The notes: a model not told the origin generated them from the sequence alone. DNA of 64,000 bases from Scleromatobacter humisilvae (GCF_023231945.1 NZ_JAJLJH010000013.1:1-64000), one strand, 5' to 3'; positions 1 to 10,345 are shown, counted from the stretch's first letter. Translations and numbers: made by a program.

Positions 1-540
1 GGGCGGCGGCGCGAGCGCCACCTGCGGGGCCGGCGCGGGCGCGGCCGGCGCGCGCGCGACCGGCGGCGGCGACGCGAACACCGGCGCGGTGGCCGTCGTG
101 CCCGGCTGGGCGGCGGTGTTGCGGCCCGGCGGGTCGATCAGCAGCGTATAGGAGCGGGTCAGCTTGCCGGTGGCCCACTGGAAGTCGACGATGACGTCGA
201 TGAAGGGTTCCTGGACGACCTTGTCGCTGGACAGCACCAGCACCGGGCGGCCGTCGGCGCGGCGCTGCAGCGTGACCGTGGCGCCGTTGAGGACCGCGTT
301 GTATTCGACGCCGGAGGCCTTGAAGGCGTCGGGCGAGGCGAGGTTCACGTGCAGGGAGGAAGCCTCTTCCGCACTCAGGCTCGTCACTTCGATTTCAGCG
401 CGCAGGGCCTCGCCCAGAACGGATTGCACGTTCACGCGCCCCAGCCCCAGCGCCGAGGCGCCGGTCGACAGGAGGACCAGGGCCGCAGCGGCCATGACGT
501 TCAGCGCGCGACCAGTGGTGACCAACGAGCGATTCTTCAA
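1..540 (-). CDS. fimV: FimV-like protein, N-terminal part (runs off the window)
   Basis: The visible 180 codons begin with TTG and read LKNRSLVTTGRALNVMAAAA, then a hydrophobic stretch ending ASALGLG, which looks like a secretion signal. The next part (GRVNVQSVLGEALRAEIEV) matches the start of the conserved FimV N-terminal domain. After about residue 135 the protein becomes rich in Ala and Pro, as in the FimV linker. FimV is an inner-membrane, peptidoglycan-associated protein needed for type IV pilus assembly and twitching. I chose TTG because no ATG lies in frame nearby; a GTG at 643-645 would add 35 residues ahead of the signal peptide and is less likely. It follows asd on the same strand, the usual order in Burkholderiales. 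The C-terminal part lies outside the window. Confidence 0.8.
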   Translation of the reverse strand, partial: MKNRSLVTTGRALNVMAAAALVLLSTGASALGLGRVNVQSVLGEALRAEIEVTSLSAEEASSLHVNLASPDAFKASGVEYNAVLNGATVTLQRRADGRPVLVLSSDKVVQEPFIDVIVDFQWATGKLTRSYTLLIDPPGRNTAAQPGTTATAPVFASPPPVARAPAAPAPAPQVALAPPP

Positions 541-978
541 TTTGTATCCCGAATGCGAAATGGCGATGCCTGCAACATCGCCTTGAATGACAGGTCTCTC
601 GACGAGTTCATCGGTATCTGGCGCAGCCGCTGAAGCCTGCGTCACACTTGGAAAAGACCATAGCACCAGGCAGATACGCCGACAAGCTCATCCATTGACT
701 CGCCGTCGATGCAACTGTCCGCCGTTTTGGCCTCGACCCGCCCGAATATTCTCGCACCTAGTCGCCGGGTTTAACCAGCGCAGGCGCGCATTTTGCCTGC
801 GTCGCGGCCCACCGCAAGCGCAGAGTTAACCCCGAAATACTCGAATAAGCCACGGACGAGCCTAAATCCTGCCGGGAAGACGCGCTGCAGTGGTAACAAG
901 ATATTTCGTCTGTAGGGTTTGGCGCGCGCGCAACGCTCTCCCGAACCTTGCGCGCCCCAAAACGCCCGCCGGCGTGGA
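541..978. other. Intergenic region between asd and fimV
   Basis: This 438 bp stretch on the leftward transcript separates asd from fimV. The short frames here have no family resemblance or ribosome-binding site. Just after the asd stop, leftward, there is a short GC-rich inverted repeat (about 960-977) followed by four T residues, a weak terminator at best. The fimV promoter probably lies here, but I cannot point to a convincing -35/-10 pair. Confidence 0.4.
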
Positions 979-2106
979 TTACTTGTCGAGAAGAATCCGC
1001 AGCATGCGGCGCAGCGGCTCGGCCGCGCCCCACAGCAATTGGTCGCCGATCGTGAATGCGCCGAGATATTCCGGGCCCATCGCGAGTTTGCGCAGGCGGC
1101 CGACGGGAATCGTCATCGTGCCGGTGACAGCCACCGGCGTCAGGTCGCGCAAGGTGGCTTCGCGATTATTCGGAACCACCTTCACCCAGGCGTTGTCGGC
1201 GGCGATCATCGCCTCGATGTCGGCCAGCGGCACGTCCTTCTTCAACTTGAAAGTGAGGGCCTGGCTGTGGCAGCGCATCGCGCCGACGCGCACGCAGAAA
1301 CCATCGACGGGAACCGCCGGCGTGCCGAAACCCTCGCCCTGGCCGAGAATCTTGTTGGTCTCGGCCATGCCCTTCCATTCCTCCTTGGACACGCCGTTGC
1401 CCAGATCCTTGTCGATCCAGGGAATCAGCGAGCCGCCCAGCGGGACGCCGAAATTCTTCGTTTCCTCGGCCGACAGGCCGCGCTGCGTCTCGGCGACCAG
1501 GCGGTCGATCTCCAGGATCGCGCTCTTGGGATCGTCCAGCAGCGAGCGAACCGAGGCGTTGAGCCTGCCGTACTGCGTCAGCAGCTCGCGCATGTGCTGC
1601 GCGCCGCCACCCGATGCGGCCTGGTAGGTCTGGGTGCTCATCCACTCGACGAGGCCGGCCTTGTACAGCGCGCCCACGCCCATCAGCATGCAGCTGACGG
1701 TGCAGTTGCCGCCGATCCAGTTGCGGCCGCCCTTGGCGAGCGCGTTCTTGATGACGGGCATGTTGACCGGGTCCAGAACGATGACGGCGTCGTCGGTCAT
1801 GCGCAGCGAGGACGCCGCGTCGATCCAGTGGCCGTTCCAGCCCGCCGCGCGCAGCTTCGGGAAGACCTCGGTGGTGTAGTCGCCGCCCTGGCAGGTGATG
1901 ACGATGTCGCAGCGCTTGAGCGCGTCGATGTCGAACGCGTCCTTCAACGTCGTCTCGTTCTTCGCCTGCGCCGGGGCCTTGCCGCCCACCGCGCTGGTCG
2001 AGAAGAACACCGGTTCGATCAGCGCGAAGTCGCCTTCGGCCTGCATCCGGTCCATCAGCACCGAGCCGACCATGCCGCGCCAGCCTACGAGTCCTACCAA
2101 TGCCAT
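979..2106 (-). CDS. asd: Aspartate-semialdehyde dehydrogenase
   Basis: 375 residues, close to the size of the proteobacterial enzyme. It reduces aspartyl phosphate to aspartate semialdehyde with NADPH, the branch point to lysine/diaminopimelate, threonine and methionine; cytoplasmic. The N-terminal nucleotide-binding motif is [18 protein letters not shown]. The catalytic cysteine lies in GGNCTVSCM, and the conserved [15 protein letters not shown] segment follows. An in-frame ATG 16 codons upstream exists, but this start leaves the Rossmann motif at the N-terminus and has AAGGCG in front. It lies downstream of leuB on the same strand (145 bp gap), the usual Burkholderiales arrangement. Confidence 0.95.
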   Translation of the reverse strand: MALVGLVGWRGMVGSVLMDRMQAEGDFALIEPVFFSTSAVGGKAPAQAKNETTLKDAFDIDALKRCDIVITCQGGDYTTEVFPKLRAAGWNGHWIDAASSLRMTDDAVIVLDPVNMPVIKNALAKGGRNWIGGNCTVSCMLMGVGALYKAGLVEWMSTQTYQAASGGGAQHMRELLTQYGRLNASVRSLLDDPKSAILEIDRLVAETQRGLSAEETKNFGVPLGGSLIPWIDKDLGNGVSKEEWKGMAETNKILGQGEGFGTPAVPVDGFCVRVGAMRCHSQALTFKLKKDVPLADIEAMIAADNAWVKVVPNNREATLRDLTPVAVTGTMTIPVGRLRKLAMGPEYLGAFTIGDQLLWGAAEPLRRMLRILLDK

Positions 2107-2251
2107 GTCGTTCGCCTTGTCGCGTGCCCTGCACGCATTGAACTTGTCGATCATCGGCTCCGGGGAGCCACCGCTTGTCCTGCTTCCCGCCCTGCGACTC
2201 GTGTCGCCTGGGGTTCTCGTGGAGGAAGCAGGGGCGAAGCGAGTCGGAGCG

Positions 2252-3370
2252 TCAGCTCGTGGTTTTGATCGTGGTGGTGGTCTTGGTGCGAATGGCGGCG
2301 ACGACGGCGTCGCCCATCTCGCGCGTGCCCACCGTGCGCATGCCCGCGGATGCGATGTCCGTGGTCCGCAGGCCCGACTCCAGCACGGCGCTCACCGCGG
2401 ACTCGATACGGTCGGCGGCGTCGGCTTGTCGGAGCGTGTAGCGGAGCATCATGGCGGCTGACAATATTGTAGCCAGAGGATTGGCAATTCCCTTGCCGGC
2501 GATGTCCGGGGCGCTGCCGTGGCTGGGCTCGTACAGGCCCTTGTTGCTGGCGTCCAACGAGGCCGACGGCAGCATGCCGATCGAGCCGGTCAGCATCGCG
2601 GCCTCGTCCGACAGGATGTCGCCGAACATGTTGCCGGTGACGACGACGTCCAGCTTCTTCGGCGCCTTGACCAACTGCATCGCCGCGTTGTCGACGTACA
2701 TGTGGTCGAGCTCGACGTCCGGGTACTGCGCGTGCACCTCGGTGACGACGTCGCGCCAGAACTGGAAGGTCTCCAGCACGTTGGCCTTGTCGACGCTGGT
2801 CACCTTCTTGACGCCGCTCCTTTCGCCGCGTTTTCGCGCCGCCTGGAACGCGACATGGGCGATGCGCTCGATCTCGGGGCGGCTGTAGCGCATCGTGTCG
2901 AAGGCTTCGTCGGCGCCCGGAAAGTGGCCGTCGACCGCGGTGCGGCGGCCGCGCGGCTGGCCGAAGTAGATGTCGCCGGTGAGCTCGCGGATGATGAGGA
3001 TGTCCAGCCCCGACACCAGCTCCGGCTTCAGGCTGGACGCGTGCGTCAGCTGCGGATGGCAGATCGCCGGGCGCAGGTTGGCGAACAGCTGCAGGCTCTT
3101 GCGCAGGCCCAGGATCGCCTGCTCCGGGCGCAGGTGGCGCTCGAGCTTGTCGTACTTCCAGTCGCCGACGGCGCCGAACAGCACGGCGTCGGCCGCCTTC
3201 GCCAGCGCCAGCGTCGACTCCGGCAGCGGATGGCCGTGGTTGGCGTACGCGGTGCCGCCGACGTCGGCCGACTCCATTTCGAACGGCAGCTCCAGCGCGT
3301 GGAGCACCTTGACGGCCTCGTCGATGATCTCGGGGCCGATGCCGTCGCCCGGCAGGATTGCGATCTTCAT
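2252..3370 (-). CDS. leuB: 3-isopropylmalate dehydrogenase
   Basis: 372 residues. LeuB oxidises and decarboxylates 3-isopropylmalate with NAD+ to 2-oxoisocaproate, the third step of leucine synthesis. It starts [15 protein letters not shown], contains the family motif around [11 protein letters not shown] and a typical coenzyme region [18 protein letters not shown]. The C-terminus is an odd Thr-rich tail ([11 protein letters not shown]). The ATG follows the stop of the preceding small membrane-protein gene by one base, so the two are probably translationally coupled in one leu transcript. Confidence 0.96.
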   Translation of the reverse strand: MKIAILPGDGIGPEIIDEAVKVLHALELPFEMESADVGGTAYANHGHPLPESTLALAKAADAVLFGAVGDWKYDKLERHLRPEQAILGLRKSLQLFANLRPAICHPQLTHASSLKPELVSGLDILIIRELTGDIYFGQPRGRRTAVDGHFPGADEAFDTMRYSRPEIERIAHVAFQAARKRGERSGVKKVTSVDKANVLETFQFWRDVVTEVHAQYPDVELDHMYVDNAAMQLVKAPKKLDVVVTGNMFGDILSDEAAMLTGSIGMLPSASLDASNKGLYEPSHGSAPDIAGKGIANPLATILSAAMMLRYTLRQADAADRIESAVSAVLESGLRTTDIASAGMRTVGTREMGDAVVAAIRTKTTTTIKTTS

Positions 3371-3371
3371 G

Positions 3372-3716
3372 TCAGTGCTCGGATTCGGTTTCGGTTTCGG
3401 AAGGTTCGGTGTCGGAAGTGTCGGCGAGCCAGTGCGACAACGTGTGCTCGCAGGTCTTCATGACGACGTAGGCCAGCATGGCGAGGTAGCCGTCGACGAC
3501 CAGCTCGATCAGCTGCCGCGCGCCGCCGTCGGCCAGCGCCATCGCGCCGTTGTCGAGGATCAGCTCGGCGTTCGCGCGCAGCACGTGCAGCAGGTTCAGC
3601 GTCACCATTCCGAAGCAGAAGAACGCCAGGCCCAGCACGACGAAGGTCAGCCACGGGCGCGTCAGCACGACGCGCTGGAAGTGGCGTCGCAGGTGCAGCG
3701 CACGCGGCAGGGGCAT
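3372..3716 (-). CDS. Small membrane protein inside the leu operon
   Basis: 114 residues. I do not recognise the family. One strong transmembrane segment (about residues 20-42, [20 protein letters not shown]) and a second weaker hydrophobic stretch (about 70-88) are visible, followed by an acidic tail rich in Asp, Glu, Ser and Thr. It sits between leuD (6 bp) and leuB (1 bp) on the same strand, so it is surely co-transcribed with leucine genes, although nothing in the sequence links it chemically to the pathway. The tight junctions and GC-rich codon use argue that it is real. Confidence 0.75.
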   Translation of the reverse strand: MPLPRALHLRRHFQRVVLTRPWLTFVVLGLAFFCFGMVTLNLLHVLRANAELILDNGAMALADGGARQLIELVVDGYLAMLAYVVMKTCEHTLSHWLADTSDTEPSETETESEH

Positions 3717-3722
3717 CGCCTG

Positions 3723-4373
3723 TCAGCCCACCAGCCGGTTGGCGAGCCACGGCATCTTCGCGAGGCGCTCGGCCTCGAAGCCGCGGATCTTGTCGGCGTG
3801 GCGCAGCGTCAGCCCGATGTCGTCGAAGCCGTTGACCAGGCAGTACTTGCGGAACGGCTGCACGTCGAACGGGATCTCCGCGCCGTCGGGCTTGACGACG
3901 ACCTGGCGCGGCAGGTCGATCGTCAGCCGATAGCCGGGGAACGCGGCGACCTCGTCGAACAACTGCGCGATCGCCGACTCCGGCAGCACGATGGGCAGCA
4001 GGCCGCTCTTGAAGCAGTTGGTGAAGAAGATGTCGGCGAAGCTCGGCGCGAGGATCGCGCGGAAGCCGTACTGGTCGAGCGCCCACGGCGCGTGCTCGCG
4101 GCTCGAGCCGCAGCCGAAGTTGCGGCGCGCGAGCAGCACCGACGCGCCCTGGTAGCGCGGCTGGTTCAGCACGAAGTCGGGGTTGGGCTGGCGCGAGGCC
4201 GGGTCCTGGCCCGGCTCGCCCGGATCGAGGTAGCGCCACTCGTCGAACAGGTTCGGGCCGAAGCCGGTGCGCTGGATCGACTTGAGGAACTGCTTGGGGA
4301 TGATCGCGTCGGTGTCGACGTTCTCGCGGTTCATCGGGGCGACGACGCCCGTGTGCAACGTGAAGGCCTGCAT
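3723..4373 (-). CDS. leuD: 3-isopropylmalate dehydratase, small subunit
   Basis: 216 residues, normal for the proteobacterial small subunit. With LeuC it forms the isomerase that converts 2-isopropylmalate to 3-isopropylmalate. It begins [26 protein letters not shown] and holds the swivel-domain signature [15 protein letters not shown]. The gene begins 10 bp after leuC with AGGA in the gap, consistent with an operon. Confidence 0.96.
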   Translation of the reverse strand: MQAFTLHTGVVAPMNRENVDTDAIIPKQFLKSIQRTGFGPNLFDEWRYLDPGEPGQDPASRQPNPDFVLNQPRYQGASVLLARRNFGCGSSREHAPWALDQYGFRAILAPSFADIFFTNCFKSGLLPIVLPESAIAQLFDEVAAFPGYRLTIDLPRQVVVKPDGAEIPFDVQPFRKYCLVNGFDDIGLTLRHADKIRGFEAERLAKMPWLANRLVG

Positions 4374-4383
4374 GGCGTGATCC

Positions 4384-5796
4384 TCAGATGAAGCGACGCG
4401 CGTCGACGAAATGGCCGTGCAGCGCCGCGGCCGCGGCCATCGCCGGGCTCACCAGGTGCGTGCGGCCGCCGGCGCCCTGCCGGCCTTCGAAGTTGCGGTT
4501 GCTGGTCGACGCGCAGCGCTCGCCCGGCTCGAGCCGGTCGGCGTTCATCGCGAGACACATCGAGCAGCCCGGCTCGCGCCATTCGAAACCGGCGCTGGTG
4601 AAGACCTTGTCCAGCCCTTCGCGTTCGGCTTGTTCCTTGACCAGGCCGGAGCCCGGCACGACCAGCGCCAGACGCACGTTGCTCGCGATGCGGCCGCCGA
4701 CCTTGCGCACGACGGCGGCCGCGTCGCGCAGGTCCTCGATGCGGCTGTTGGTGCACGAGCCGATGAAGACCTTGTCGATGCGGATGTCGGCGATGGCCTT
4801 GTTCGGCTCCAGCGCCATGTAGGTGAGCGCGCGCTCCATCGCGCCGCGCTTGACGTCGTCCTTCTCGCGCTCGGGATCGGGCACGCGGTCCTCGATGGAC
4901 AGCACCATCTCCGGCGACGTGCCCCAGGTGACCTGCGGGCGGATCGTCGCGGCGTCGATGTCGACGACGCGATCGAAGTGCGCGCCCGCGTCCGAGTGCA
5001 GGTGGCGCCACTGCGCGACGGCCTGGTCCCACTCGACGCCGACCGGCGAGAACGGCCGGCCCTTGACGTAGGCCAGCGTCGTGTCGTCCACCGCCACCAG
5101 CCCGGCGCGCGCGCCCGCCTCGATGGCCATGTTGCACACCGTCATGCGGCCTTCCATCGACAGCGCGCGGATCGCCGCGCCGCCGAACTCGATCGTGTAG
5201 CCGGTCCCCCCCGCCGTACCGATCTGGCCGATGATGGCCAGCACGATGTCCTTGGCGCTGCAGCCGCGCGGCAGCGTGCCCTCCACGCGCACCAGCAGGT
5301 TCTTCGCCTTCTTCGCCAGCAGCGTCTGCGTGGCGAGCACGTGCTCCACCTCGCTGGTGCCGATGCCGTGCGCCAGCGCGCCGAACGCGCCGTGCGTCGA
5401 CGTGTGGCTGTCGCCGCAGACCACCGTCATGCCGGGCAGCGTGGCGCCCTGCTCCGGCCCGATGACGTGCACGATGCCTTGGCGCTTGTCGTTCATCTTG
5501 AACTGCGTCACGCCCAGGCGGTCGCAATTCGCGTCGAGCGTGTCGACCTGCAGCTTCGAGGTCGGATCCGCGATGCCGCCGCGGCGATCCGTCGTCGGCA
5601 CGTTGTGGTCGCTCACCGCGAGGTTGGCCGACAGACGCCAGACCTTGCGCTGCGCGATGTCCAGGCCCTCGAAGGCCTGCGGGCTCGTGACCTCGTGCAG
5701 CAGGTGGCGGTCGATGTACAGCAGCGAGGTGCCGTCGTCCTCGGTGTGCAGGACGTGGTCGTCCCAGAGCTTGTCGTAGAGGGTGCGGGCTGTCAT
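4384..5796 (-). CDS. leuC: 3-isopropylmalate dehydratase, large subunit
   Basis: 470 residues (E. coli LeuC is 466). An aconitase-family enzyme that dehydrates and rehydrates isopropylmalate. The three iron-sulfur cluster ligands are visible as the Cys of [11 protein letters not shown] and the CxxC pair of [11 protein letters not shown]; the substrate-loop sequence [13 protein letters not shown] is present. I chose the ATG giving [15 protein letters not shown], matching the family N-terminus; the open frame continues upstream into the LysR gene but there it is a shadow. It starts 14 bp after the LysR gene. Confidence 0.96.
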   Translation of the reverse strand: MTARTLYDKLWDDHVLHTEDDGTSLLYIDRHLLHEVTSPQAFEGLDIAQRKVWRLSANLAVSDHNVPTTDRRGGIADPTSKLQVDTLDANCDRLGVTQFKMNDKRQGIVHVIGPEQGATLPGMTVVCGDSHTSTHGAFGALAHGIGTSEVEHVLATQTLLAKKAKNLLVRVEGTLPRGCSAKDIVLAIIGQIGTAGGTGYTIEFGGAAIRALSMEGRMTVCNMAIEAGARAGLVAVDDTTLAYVKGRPFSPVGVEWDQAVAQWRHLHSDAGAHFDRVVDIDAATIRPQVTWGTSPEMVLSIEDRVPDPEREKDDVKRGAMERALTYMALEPNKAIADIRIDKVFIGSCTNSRIEDLRDAAAVVRKVGGRIASNVRLALVVPGSGLVKEQAEREGLDKVFTSAGFEWREPGCSMCLAMNADRLEPGERCASTSNRNFEGRQGAGGRTHLVSPAMAAAAALHGHFVDARRFI

Positions 5797-5810
5797 GGCA
5801 ACAAGGCCTT

Positions 5811-6755
5811 TCAGATGGCGGACGCCTCGCGCGCGCGTGACGCGACGGGCGCGGGCGCGGCGGCGGGCGCAGAAGGAGGACACAGCGCATCGACGAAGCG
5901 CTGCACGGCGGCCGGCAGCGAATCGCTCACGCGGGTGGCGAGTAGATAGTCGCGGCGGGCCCAAGGTTCCTCGAGGACCAGCACCTTGATGTCGAACAGC
6001 TTGGCGAAGCGCGCGGCGGTGTCGGCCGGCAGCACCGCCACGCCCAGGCCCGCGGCGACGAGCTGGCAGATCGCGTCGAAGCCGCGCACCTGCAGCCGCG
6101 CGTTGAGCGTGCGGCCGCGCTCGAGGGCGGACTTCAGCATCAGCTCGTGCGCCGACGCGCCCACGTGGAGACCGACGATGTCGAAGTCCAGCAGGGCATC
6201 GAACGGCACCGCGTCGCGTCGCGCCAGCACGTGCTCGCTCGGGACGATCGCCGCCAGCGTGCCGGTGTTGTAGTGGCGCGTGGTCAGGCGCACGTCGGTG
6301 CTTGGCCCGACGAAGATGCCCACGTCGGCGCGCCCTTCCGCCACGGCCTGCATCACGTCGGCGCTGGTCTGGTCTTCGAGGCTGACGCGGATGCCCGGGT
6401 GGGCGCGGGCGAAGGCGGCGAGATCGGCCGGGAGGCACTCGGAGATGGCGCCGGCGTTGGCGACCACGCGCAGGTGGCCCTTGATGCCGCGCGAGAACTC
6501 GACGACCTCGCTCTCCAGCGCGTGCAGCGACGCGTTGAGCGTGCGGATGTGGCGCACCAGCGCGCGCCCGGCCTCGGTCAGGTCGACGCCGCGGGCGCGG
6601 CGGTCGAACAGCCCGACCCCCAGGCGCGCCTCGAGGTCGGACAGCCGTTTGCTGGCCGCTGCGAGCGCGAGGTGCTCGCGTTCGGCGCCGCGCGTGATGC
6701 TGCGCGTCTCGGCGATGGCGAGGACGAGATTGAGGGTGACGAGATCGAAGCGCAT
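5811..6755 (-). CDS. LysR-family transcriptional regulator
   Basis: 314 residues. N-terminal winged helix-turn-helix (about 1-60, including [22 protein letters not shown]), then a periplasmic-binding-like effector domain. It lies 14 bp upstream of leuC on the same strand, so it is transcribed with leuCD rather than divergently as is usual for LysR regulators. It may control the leu genes, with a leucine-pathway intermediate as the possible effector, but this is inference from position. The last 25 residues are an Ala/Pro-rich tail, probably disordered. Confidence 0.9.
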   Translation of the reverse strand: MRFDLVTLNLVLAIAETRSITRGAEREHLALAAASKRLSDLEARLGVGLFDRRARGVDLTEAGRALVRHIRTLNASLHALESEVVEFSRGIKGHLRVVANAGAISECLPADLAAFARAHPGIRVSLEDQTSADVMQAVAEGRADVGIFVGPSTDVRLTTRHYNTGTLAAIVPSEHVLARRDAVPFDALLDFDIVGLHVGASAHELMLKSALERGRTLNARLQVRGFDAICQLVAAGLGVAVLPADTAARFAKLFDIKVLVLEEPWARRDYLLATRVSDSLPAAVQRFVDALCPPSAPAAAPAPVASRAREASAI

Positions 6756-7082
6756 GGAACCGGTCTTTGGCTGACTTGAAGAGACTGCAAGGAAGTCAGC
6801 GGTGACTGACGCGGCTCAGCCCGAAACTCTGGACTCACACCGGTAAACGTGGGCCCTAGCTCGGTCCGGAAGCGCCGGATAGGTGTTCCGATCGCCGAGC
6901 CGCTGTCGCAATGATGCGCGAAGGGTCGGCGAAGCGCGCGCGGCTGTGATGAATTCAGCCTTCTTCGCAAACGAAGACTGATGGTACTGCGTTCGTCTTC
7001 GGTCTGTCGATGTTTTTGCTTGGTCGACGGGGCTGGTCGGGACTGGGCGTTGCGCGTCTTGGCGACCATCGCCACGAACAGA
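6756..7082. other. Intergenic region upstream of the LysR-leuCD operon
   Basis: About 330 bp with no convincing gene. It is less GC-rich than its surroundings and holds an inverted repeat TCTTCG-CAAA-CGAAGA (6962-6977), which could be a regulator site about 207 bp upstream of the LysR start. A 103-codon leftward frame (6816-7127) has no ribosome-binding site, no domain, and overlaps the terminator, so I do not call it. Confidence 0.4.
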
Positions 7083-7117
7083 CGAAAAAAAGCCCCGCGC
7101 AAGGAAGGCAGGGCTCG
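7083..7117 (-). terminator. Rho-independent terminator after the 63-residue gene
   Basis: Read leftwards the sequence forms a stem AGCCC/GGGCT with a GC-containing loop, followed directly by seven T residues. It lies 45 bp past the stop of the small gene at 7162-7353. Confidence 0.6.
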
Positions 7118-7161
7118 AACGGAGCATGAAGCGCCAGGACTGGCGCGCAGCTCTGGAGGTA

Positions 7162-7353
7162 TCAGGCGTTCGCGCGATGACCGATGACGGTCACGTGCTG
7201 CACGGCCACATGCGTCTGGCCGTAGGGCGCCATGGCCAGAGCATCCGCCGCTGCGTACTGCCTGGTCGCGATGCCGTTCATGCCGGCGACGATGGCCAGG
7301 GTCATGAGGACGGAAAGGACGACGGCGGCGGCTTGGGGGGTGGTCTTGGTCAT
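7162..7353 (-). CDS. Small membrane or secreted protein, 63 residues
   Basis: Not recognised. It begins MTKTTPQAAAVVLSVLMTLA, a hydrophobic N-terminal segment that could be an uncleaved anchor or a signal peptide, followed by a polar tail. The start is supported by AGGAG eight bases upstream; the longer frame adds 41 residues with no ribosome-binding site. A terminator follows at 7083-7117, so this is probably a monocistronic unit. Confidence 0.65.
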   Translation of the reverse strand: MTKTTPQAAAVVLSVLMTLAIVAGMNGIATRQYAAADALAMAPYGQTHVAVQHVTVIGHRANA

Positions 7354-7540
7354 GGTGGGCTCCTGGTGTCTGGTGGGTTGGTTCGGATGCGTTCCGTGAT
7401 CCGATGTGTGAACTATCGGAGCCCGCGAACGCAGCGCAAACCGCCTTGCGACGAGTCTCCGGAAAGCCCGCTCCAATTGCCGATTTCGCCGACGAACCGT
7501 CAGCGAACACGCCCAAAAGCCGCCATCGCAAGCGCCAGAA

Positions 7541-7570
7541 ACGACAAAGCCCGCCGAAGCGGGCCTTGCA
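7541..7570 (-). terminator. Terminator after the desaturase gene
   Basis: A perfect 6-bp stem GCCCGC/GCGGGC with a 4-base loop (7550-7565), read leftwards and followed by CTTTGTCGTTT. It lies 16 bp past the desaturase stop. Confidence 0.65.
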
Positions 7571-7585
7571 GCGCAGCGGTGAAAG

Positions 7586-8812
7586 TCAGACCGCCTTGGC
7601 GGCCCGCAGCTTGAGCGAGAACTCGCGCAGCGCCTCGATGCCGGATTCCTCGGCCTGCTTGCACCAGGCCTGCAGGTCGGCGACGGCCTGCTCGGCCGAC
7701 ACGTTCGTGCGGGTCCACAGCGCGCGCAGTTCCTCGCGCATCGCCACCAGCTTGCCGAGCTTCTCGGACGTGGCGGCGGCGTCGGCGACCTGGGCTTGCA
7801 GGTGGCCGGGGATCTTCTCGACGTCGCGGTGCAGCCAGCGGCGGGCGACGCGCAGGTTGATGCCGTGCGGCGTGTTGTCGGCCCCCTTGTTCTTCAGTGC
7901 GGCCAGCTCGGCGGCGCAGGCGCGGCGCAGTTCGCGGGCGTACTTGGCCATCACTTCGTAGCGGTTGGCGATGATGGCTTCCAGCGTCTCGCTGTCGGCC
8001 ACGGCGCGCACGTCGCCGGTCTTGAGCTGCGGCGCGACCTTGCGCACCTTGGCCCAGCCGATCATCTCCATCGCGCGGATGTAGCCCCAGGCGATGTCGA
8101 ACTCGAACGGCTTGACCGACAGCTTGGCCGACGTCGGGTACGTGTGGTGGTTGTTGTGGAGCTCTTCGCCGCCGATGATGATGCCCCAGGGCATGATGTT
8201 GCGCGACGCGTCGACCGCTTCGAAGTTGCGATAGCCCCAATAGTGGCCGATGCCGTTGATGATGCCGGCGGCGGTGATCGGGATCCACAGCATCTGGACG
8301 GCCCAGATGGTGGCGCCGGCGGCGCCGAACAGCATCAGGTCGATGATCATCATCAGCGCGACGCCCTGCCACTGGAAGCGGCTGTAGAGGTTGCGCTCGA
8401 TCCAGTCGTCCGGCGTGCCGTGGCCGAACTTGGAGATCGTTTCCTTGTTCTTCGACTCGGCGCGGTACATCTCGGCGCCGGTCAGCAGCACGGCCTTGAT
8501 GCCGCGGGTGACCGGGCTGTGGGGGTCGTCGACCGTCTCGCACTTGGCGTGGTGCTTGCGGTGGATGGCGGCCCATTCCTTGGTGACCATGCCGGTGGTC
8601 AGCCACAGCCAGAAGCGGAAGAAGTGCGACGGGATCGGGCCCAGGTCCAGCGCGCGGTGCGCCTGGCAGCGGTGCAGGAAGATGGTGACGGCCGCGATCG
8701 TGATGTGCGTGAGCACCAGCGTGACGACGACCATCTGCCACCACGTGGCGTGCAGCAGCCCGTTGGCGAAGAAGTCCACGAACACGTTCACAAAAGTCTG
8801 AATCGCTTCCAT
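7586..8812 (-). CDS. Fatty acid desaturase (acyl-CoA delta-9 type)
   Basis: 408 residues; integral membrane di-iron desaturase that introduces a double bond into saturated acyl chains. The three histidine boxes are HRCQAHR (about residue 47), HRKHHAKCE (about 84) and ELHNNHHTYP (about 220). Transmembrane stretches lie at about 25-45, 65-80 and 150-185. Beyond the usual catalytic part there is a long helical C-terminal region (about 260-408), longer than in many bacterial acyl-CoA desaturases. It is transcribed alone, with a candidate promoter at 8852-8875 and a terminator after it. Confidence 0.9.
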   Translation of the reverse strand: MEAIQTFVNVFVDFFANGLLHATWWQMVVVTLVLTHITIAAVTIFLHRCQAHRALDLGPIPSHFFRFWLWLTTGMVTKEWAAIHRKHHAKCETVDDPHSPVTRGIKAVLLTGAEMYRAESKNKETISKFGHGTPDDWIERNLYSRFQWQGVALMMIIDLMLFGAAGATIWAVQMLWIPITAAGIINGIGHYWGYRNFEAVDASRNIMPWGIIIGGEELHNNHHTYPTSAKLSVKPFEFDIAWGYIRAMEMIGWAKVRKVAPQLKTGDVRAVADSETLEAIIANRYEVMAKYARELRRACAAELAALKNKGADNTPHGINLRVARRWLHRDVEKIPGHLQAQVADAAATSEKLGKLVAMREELRALWTRTNVSAEQAVADLQAWCKQAEESGIEALREFSLKLRAAKAV

Positions 8813-8851
8813 TGCCTGCCTGTAGTTGCCCGAAAAACGAGCGGGTGCCGA

Positions 8852-8875
8852 ATTGTAGGGGCCCGTGACTAGTCA
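8852..8875 (-). promoter_or_regulatory. Candidate promoter and palindrome upstream of the desaturase
   Basis: Leftwards, TACAAT (8852-8857) is a good -10 box 40 bp from the start codon. Immediately upstream lies the perfect palindrome TGACTAGTCA (8866-8875), which would sit between -35 and -10 and could be an operator. No clear -35 hexamer at 17 bp spacing. Confidence 0.4.
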
Positions 8876-9018
8876 GGGGCACCAAAATGCGCCCATTACC
8901 GGGTTCATTCCGGCCCTGGACGCCTTCTTGAGAGGATTCCCGACGCCGAAAGTTCTGCTCGACGGCGCCGCCGGATGCAGAAAATTCGAATTGTCGAGTC
9001 TTATAGTCTGACTTTCGC

Positions 9019-10278
9019 TCAGGCCTTTTGCCAGGCCGCGGCGAAGAAGCCGTCCATGCCGTGGGCGTGCGGCCAGCTGCGCATGTAGCCGTTCGCGTTG
9101 AGCTCGTCCGCGCGTTCGACGCCCGCCGCCTTCAGCAGCTCGCCGGCGTCCAGCAGCTGGAATTCGGGGTGCGCTGCCGAGAAGGCCTCGGCGATCGCCT
9201 CGTCCTCGCGGCGCAGCGGGCTGCAGGTCGCGTAGACCAGCCGGCCGCCCGGCTTGAGCATGCGGCAGGCGCTCTCGAGGATCTTGGCCTGCAGCTCGCA
9301 CAGCTCGTCGATGGCCTTGGCCGACAGGCGCCACTTCAGGTCGGGATTGCGGCGCAGCGTGCCCAGGCCCGAGCACGGGGCGTCGACGAGCACGCGGTCG
9401 ATCTTGCCCGACAGCCGCTTGACGCGGTCGTCGCGCTCGTTGGTGAGCTGCGCCGGATGCACGTTGGACAGCCCGCTGCGCGCCAGGCGCGGCTTGAGCT
9501 TGTCGAGGCGATGGCCGTTGACGTCGAAGGCGTAGAGCCGCCCCGTGGAACGCATCGCGGCGCCGAGCGCCAGCGTCTTGCCGCCGGCACCGGCGCAGAA
9601 GTCGACCACCATCTCGCCGCGCTTGGGCGACACCATCGCCGCCAGCAGCTGGCTGCCCTCGTCCTGCACCTCGACGTCGCCGCGCAGGAAGACGTCGGTC
9701 TTCTGCAGGGCCGGCTTGCCCTCGACGCGCAGGCCCCACGGCGAATAGGGCGTCGGGGTCGACTCGATCCCGGCCTCGCGCAGCTGGGCCTGGGCCTTGT
9801 CGCGGTTGGTCTTGAGCATGTTGACGCGCAGGTCGAGCGGCGCGCTGGCGGACATCGACGCCACGAAGTTCCAGAAGCCCTCGTCGTCGAGGTCGTTCTT
9901 GAGCGCGCCGGCGAGCCAGTCGGGCATGTTGTGGCGCAGCTTCTCGGAGAACGAGTTGCGGTCGATCGAGCGCACGCCGTTGAGCCACTGCTGCTCATGC
10001 TGGCCCAGGCCGCCGCGGATCAGCGTCTCGTTGCCCTGCCAGGCCAGGATCGCGAGGCGGCGCTCGAGCGCGCCGCTGCCGCTCTGGGCCAGGTGCTGGA
10101 ACAGCAGGCGCTGGCGCAGCACGGCGTAGGCCGTCTCGGCCAGCGCGTGGCGTTCGCGCGGGCCGAGCTCGCGGTGCTTGCGGAAGAAGTTCGAGACGAC
10201 GACGTCGGCCGGCATGTCGAGCTTGCCGACCTCGCGCAGCAGTTCGGTGGCGATGTCGAGGAGGGCGTTCGGATGCAT
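9019..10278 (-). CDS. RsmB/NOP-family rRNA (cytosine-5) methyltransferase
   Basis: 419 residues. An N-terminal helical domain (about 1-130) is followed by a SAM-binding Rossmann domain. The SAM loop is VVDFCAGAGGKTLALG. The catalytic pair of this family is visible: VDAPCSGLGTLRRNPD (motif IV cysteine) and YATCSPL (motif VI cysteine). It probably methylates a cytosine of 16S rRNA, but the exact position cannot be told. It is downstream of purN on the same strand, separated from it by a strong hairpin. Confidence 0.85.
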   Translation of the reverse strand: MHPNALLDIATELLREVGKLDMPADVVVSNFFRKHRELGPRERHALAETAYAVLRQRLLFQHLAQSGSGALERRLAILAWQGNETLIRGGLGQHEQQWLNGVRSIDRNSFSEKLRHNMPDWLAGALKNDLDDEGFWNFVASMSASAPLDLRVNMLKTNRDKAQAQLREAGIESTPTPYSPWGLRVEGKPALQKTDVFLRGDVEVQDEGSQLLAAMVSPKRGEMVVDFCAGAGGKTLALGAAMRSTGRLYAFDVNGHRLDKLKPRLARSGLSNVHPAQLTNERDDRVKRLSGKIDRVLVDAPCSGLGTLRRNPDLKWRLSAKAIDELCELQAKILESACRMLKPGGRLVYATCSPLRREDEAIAEAFSAAHPEFQLLDAGELLKAAGVERADELNANGYMRSWPHAHGMDGFFAAAWQKA

Positions 10279-10345
10279 GGCGGAAGTCTTTCGCGGTTAT
10301 CGCTGAAATGAAGCCCGAACGGCGCCGGATGCGCCGCTGGAGCGG

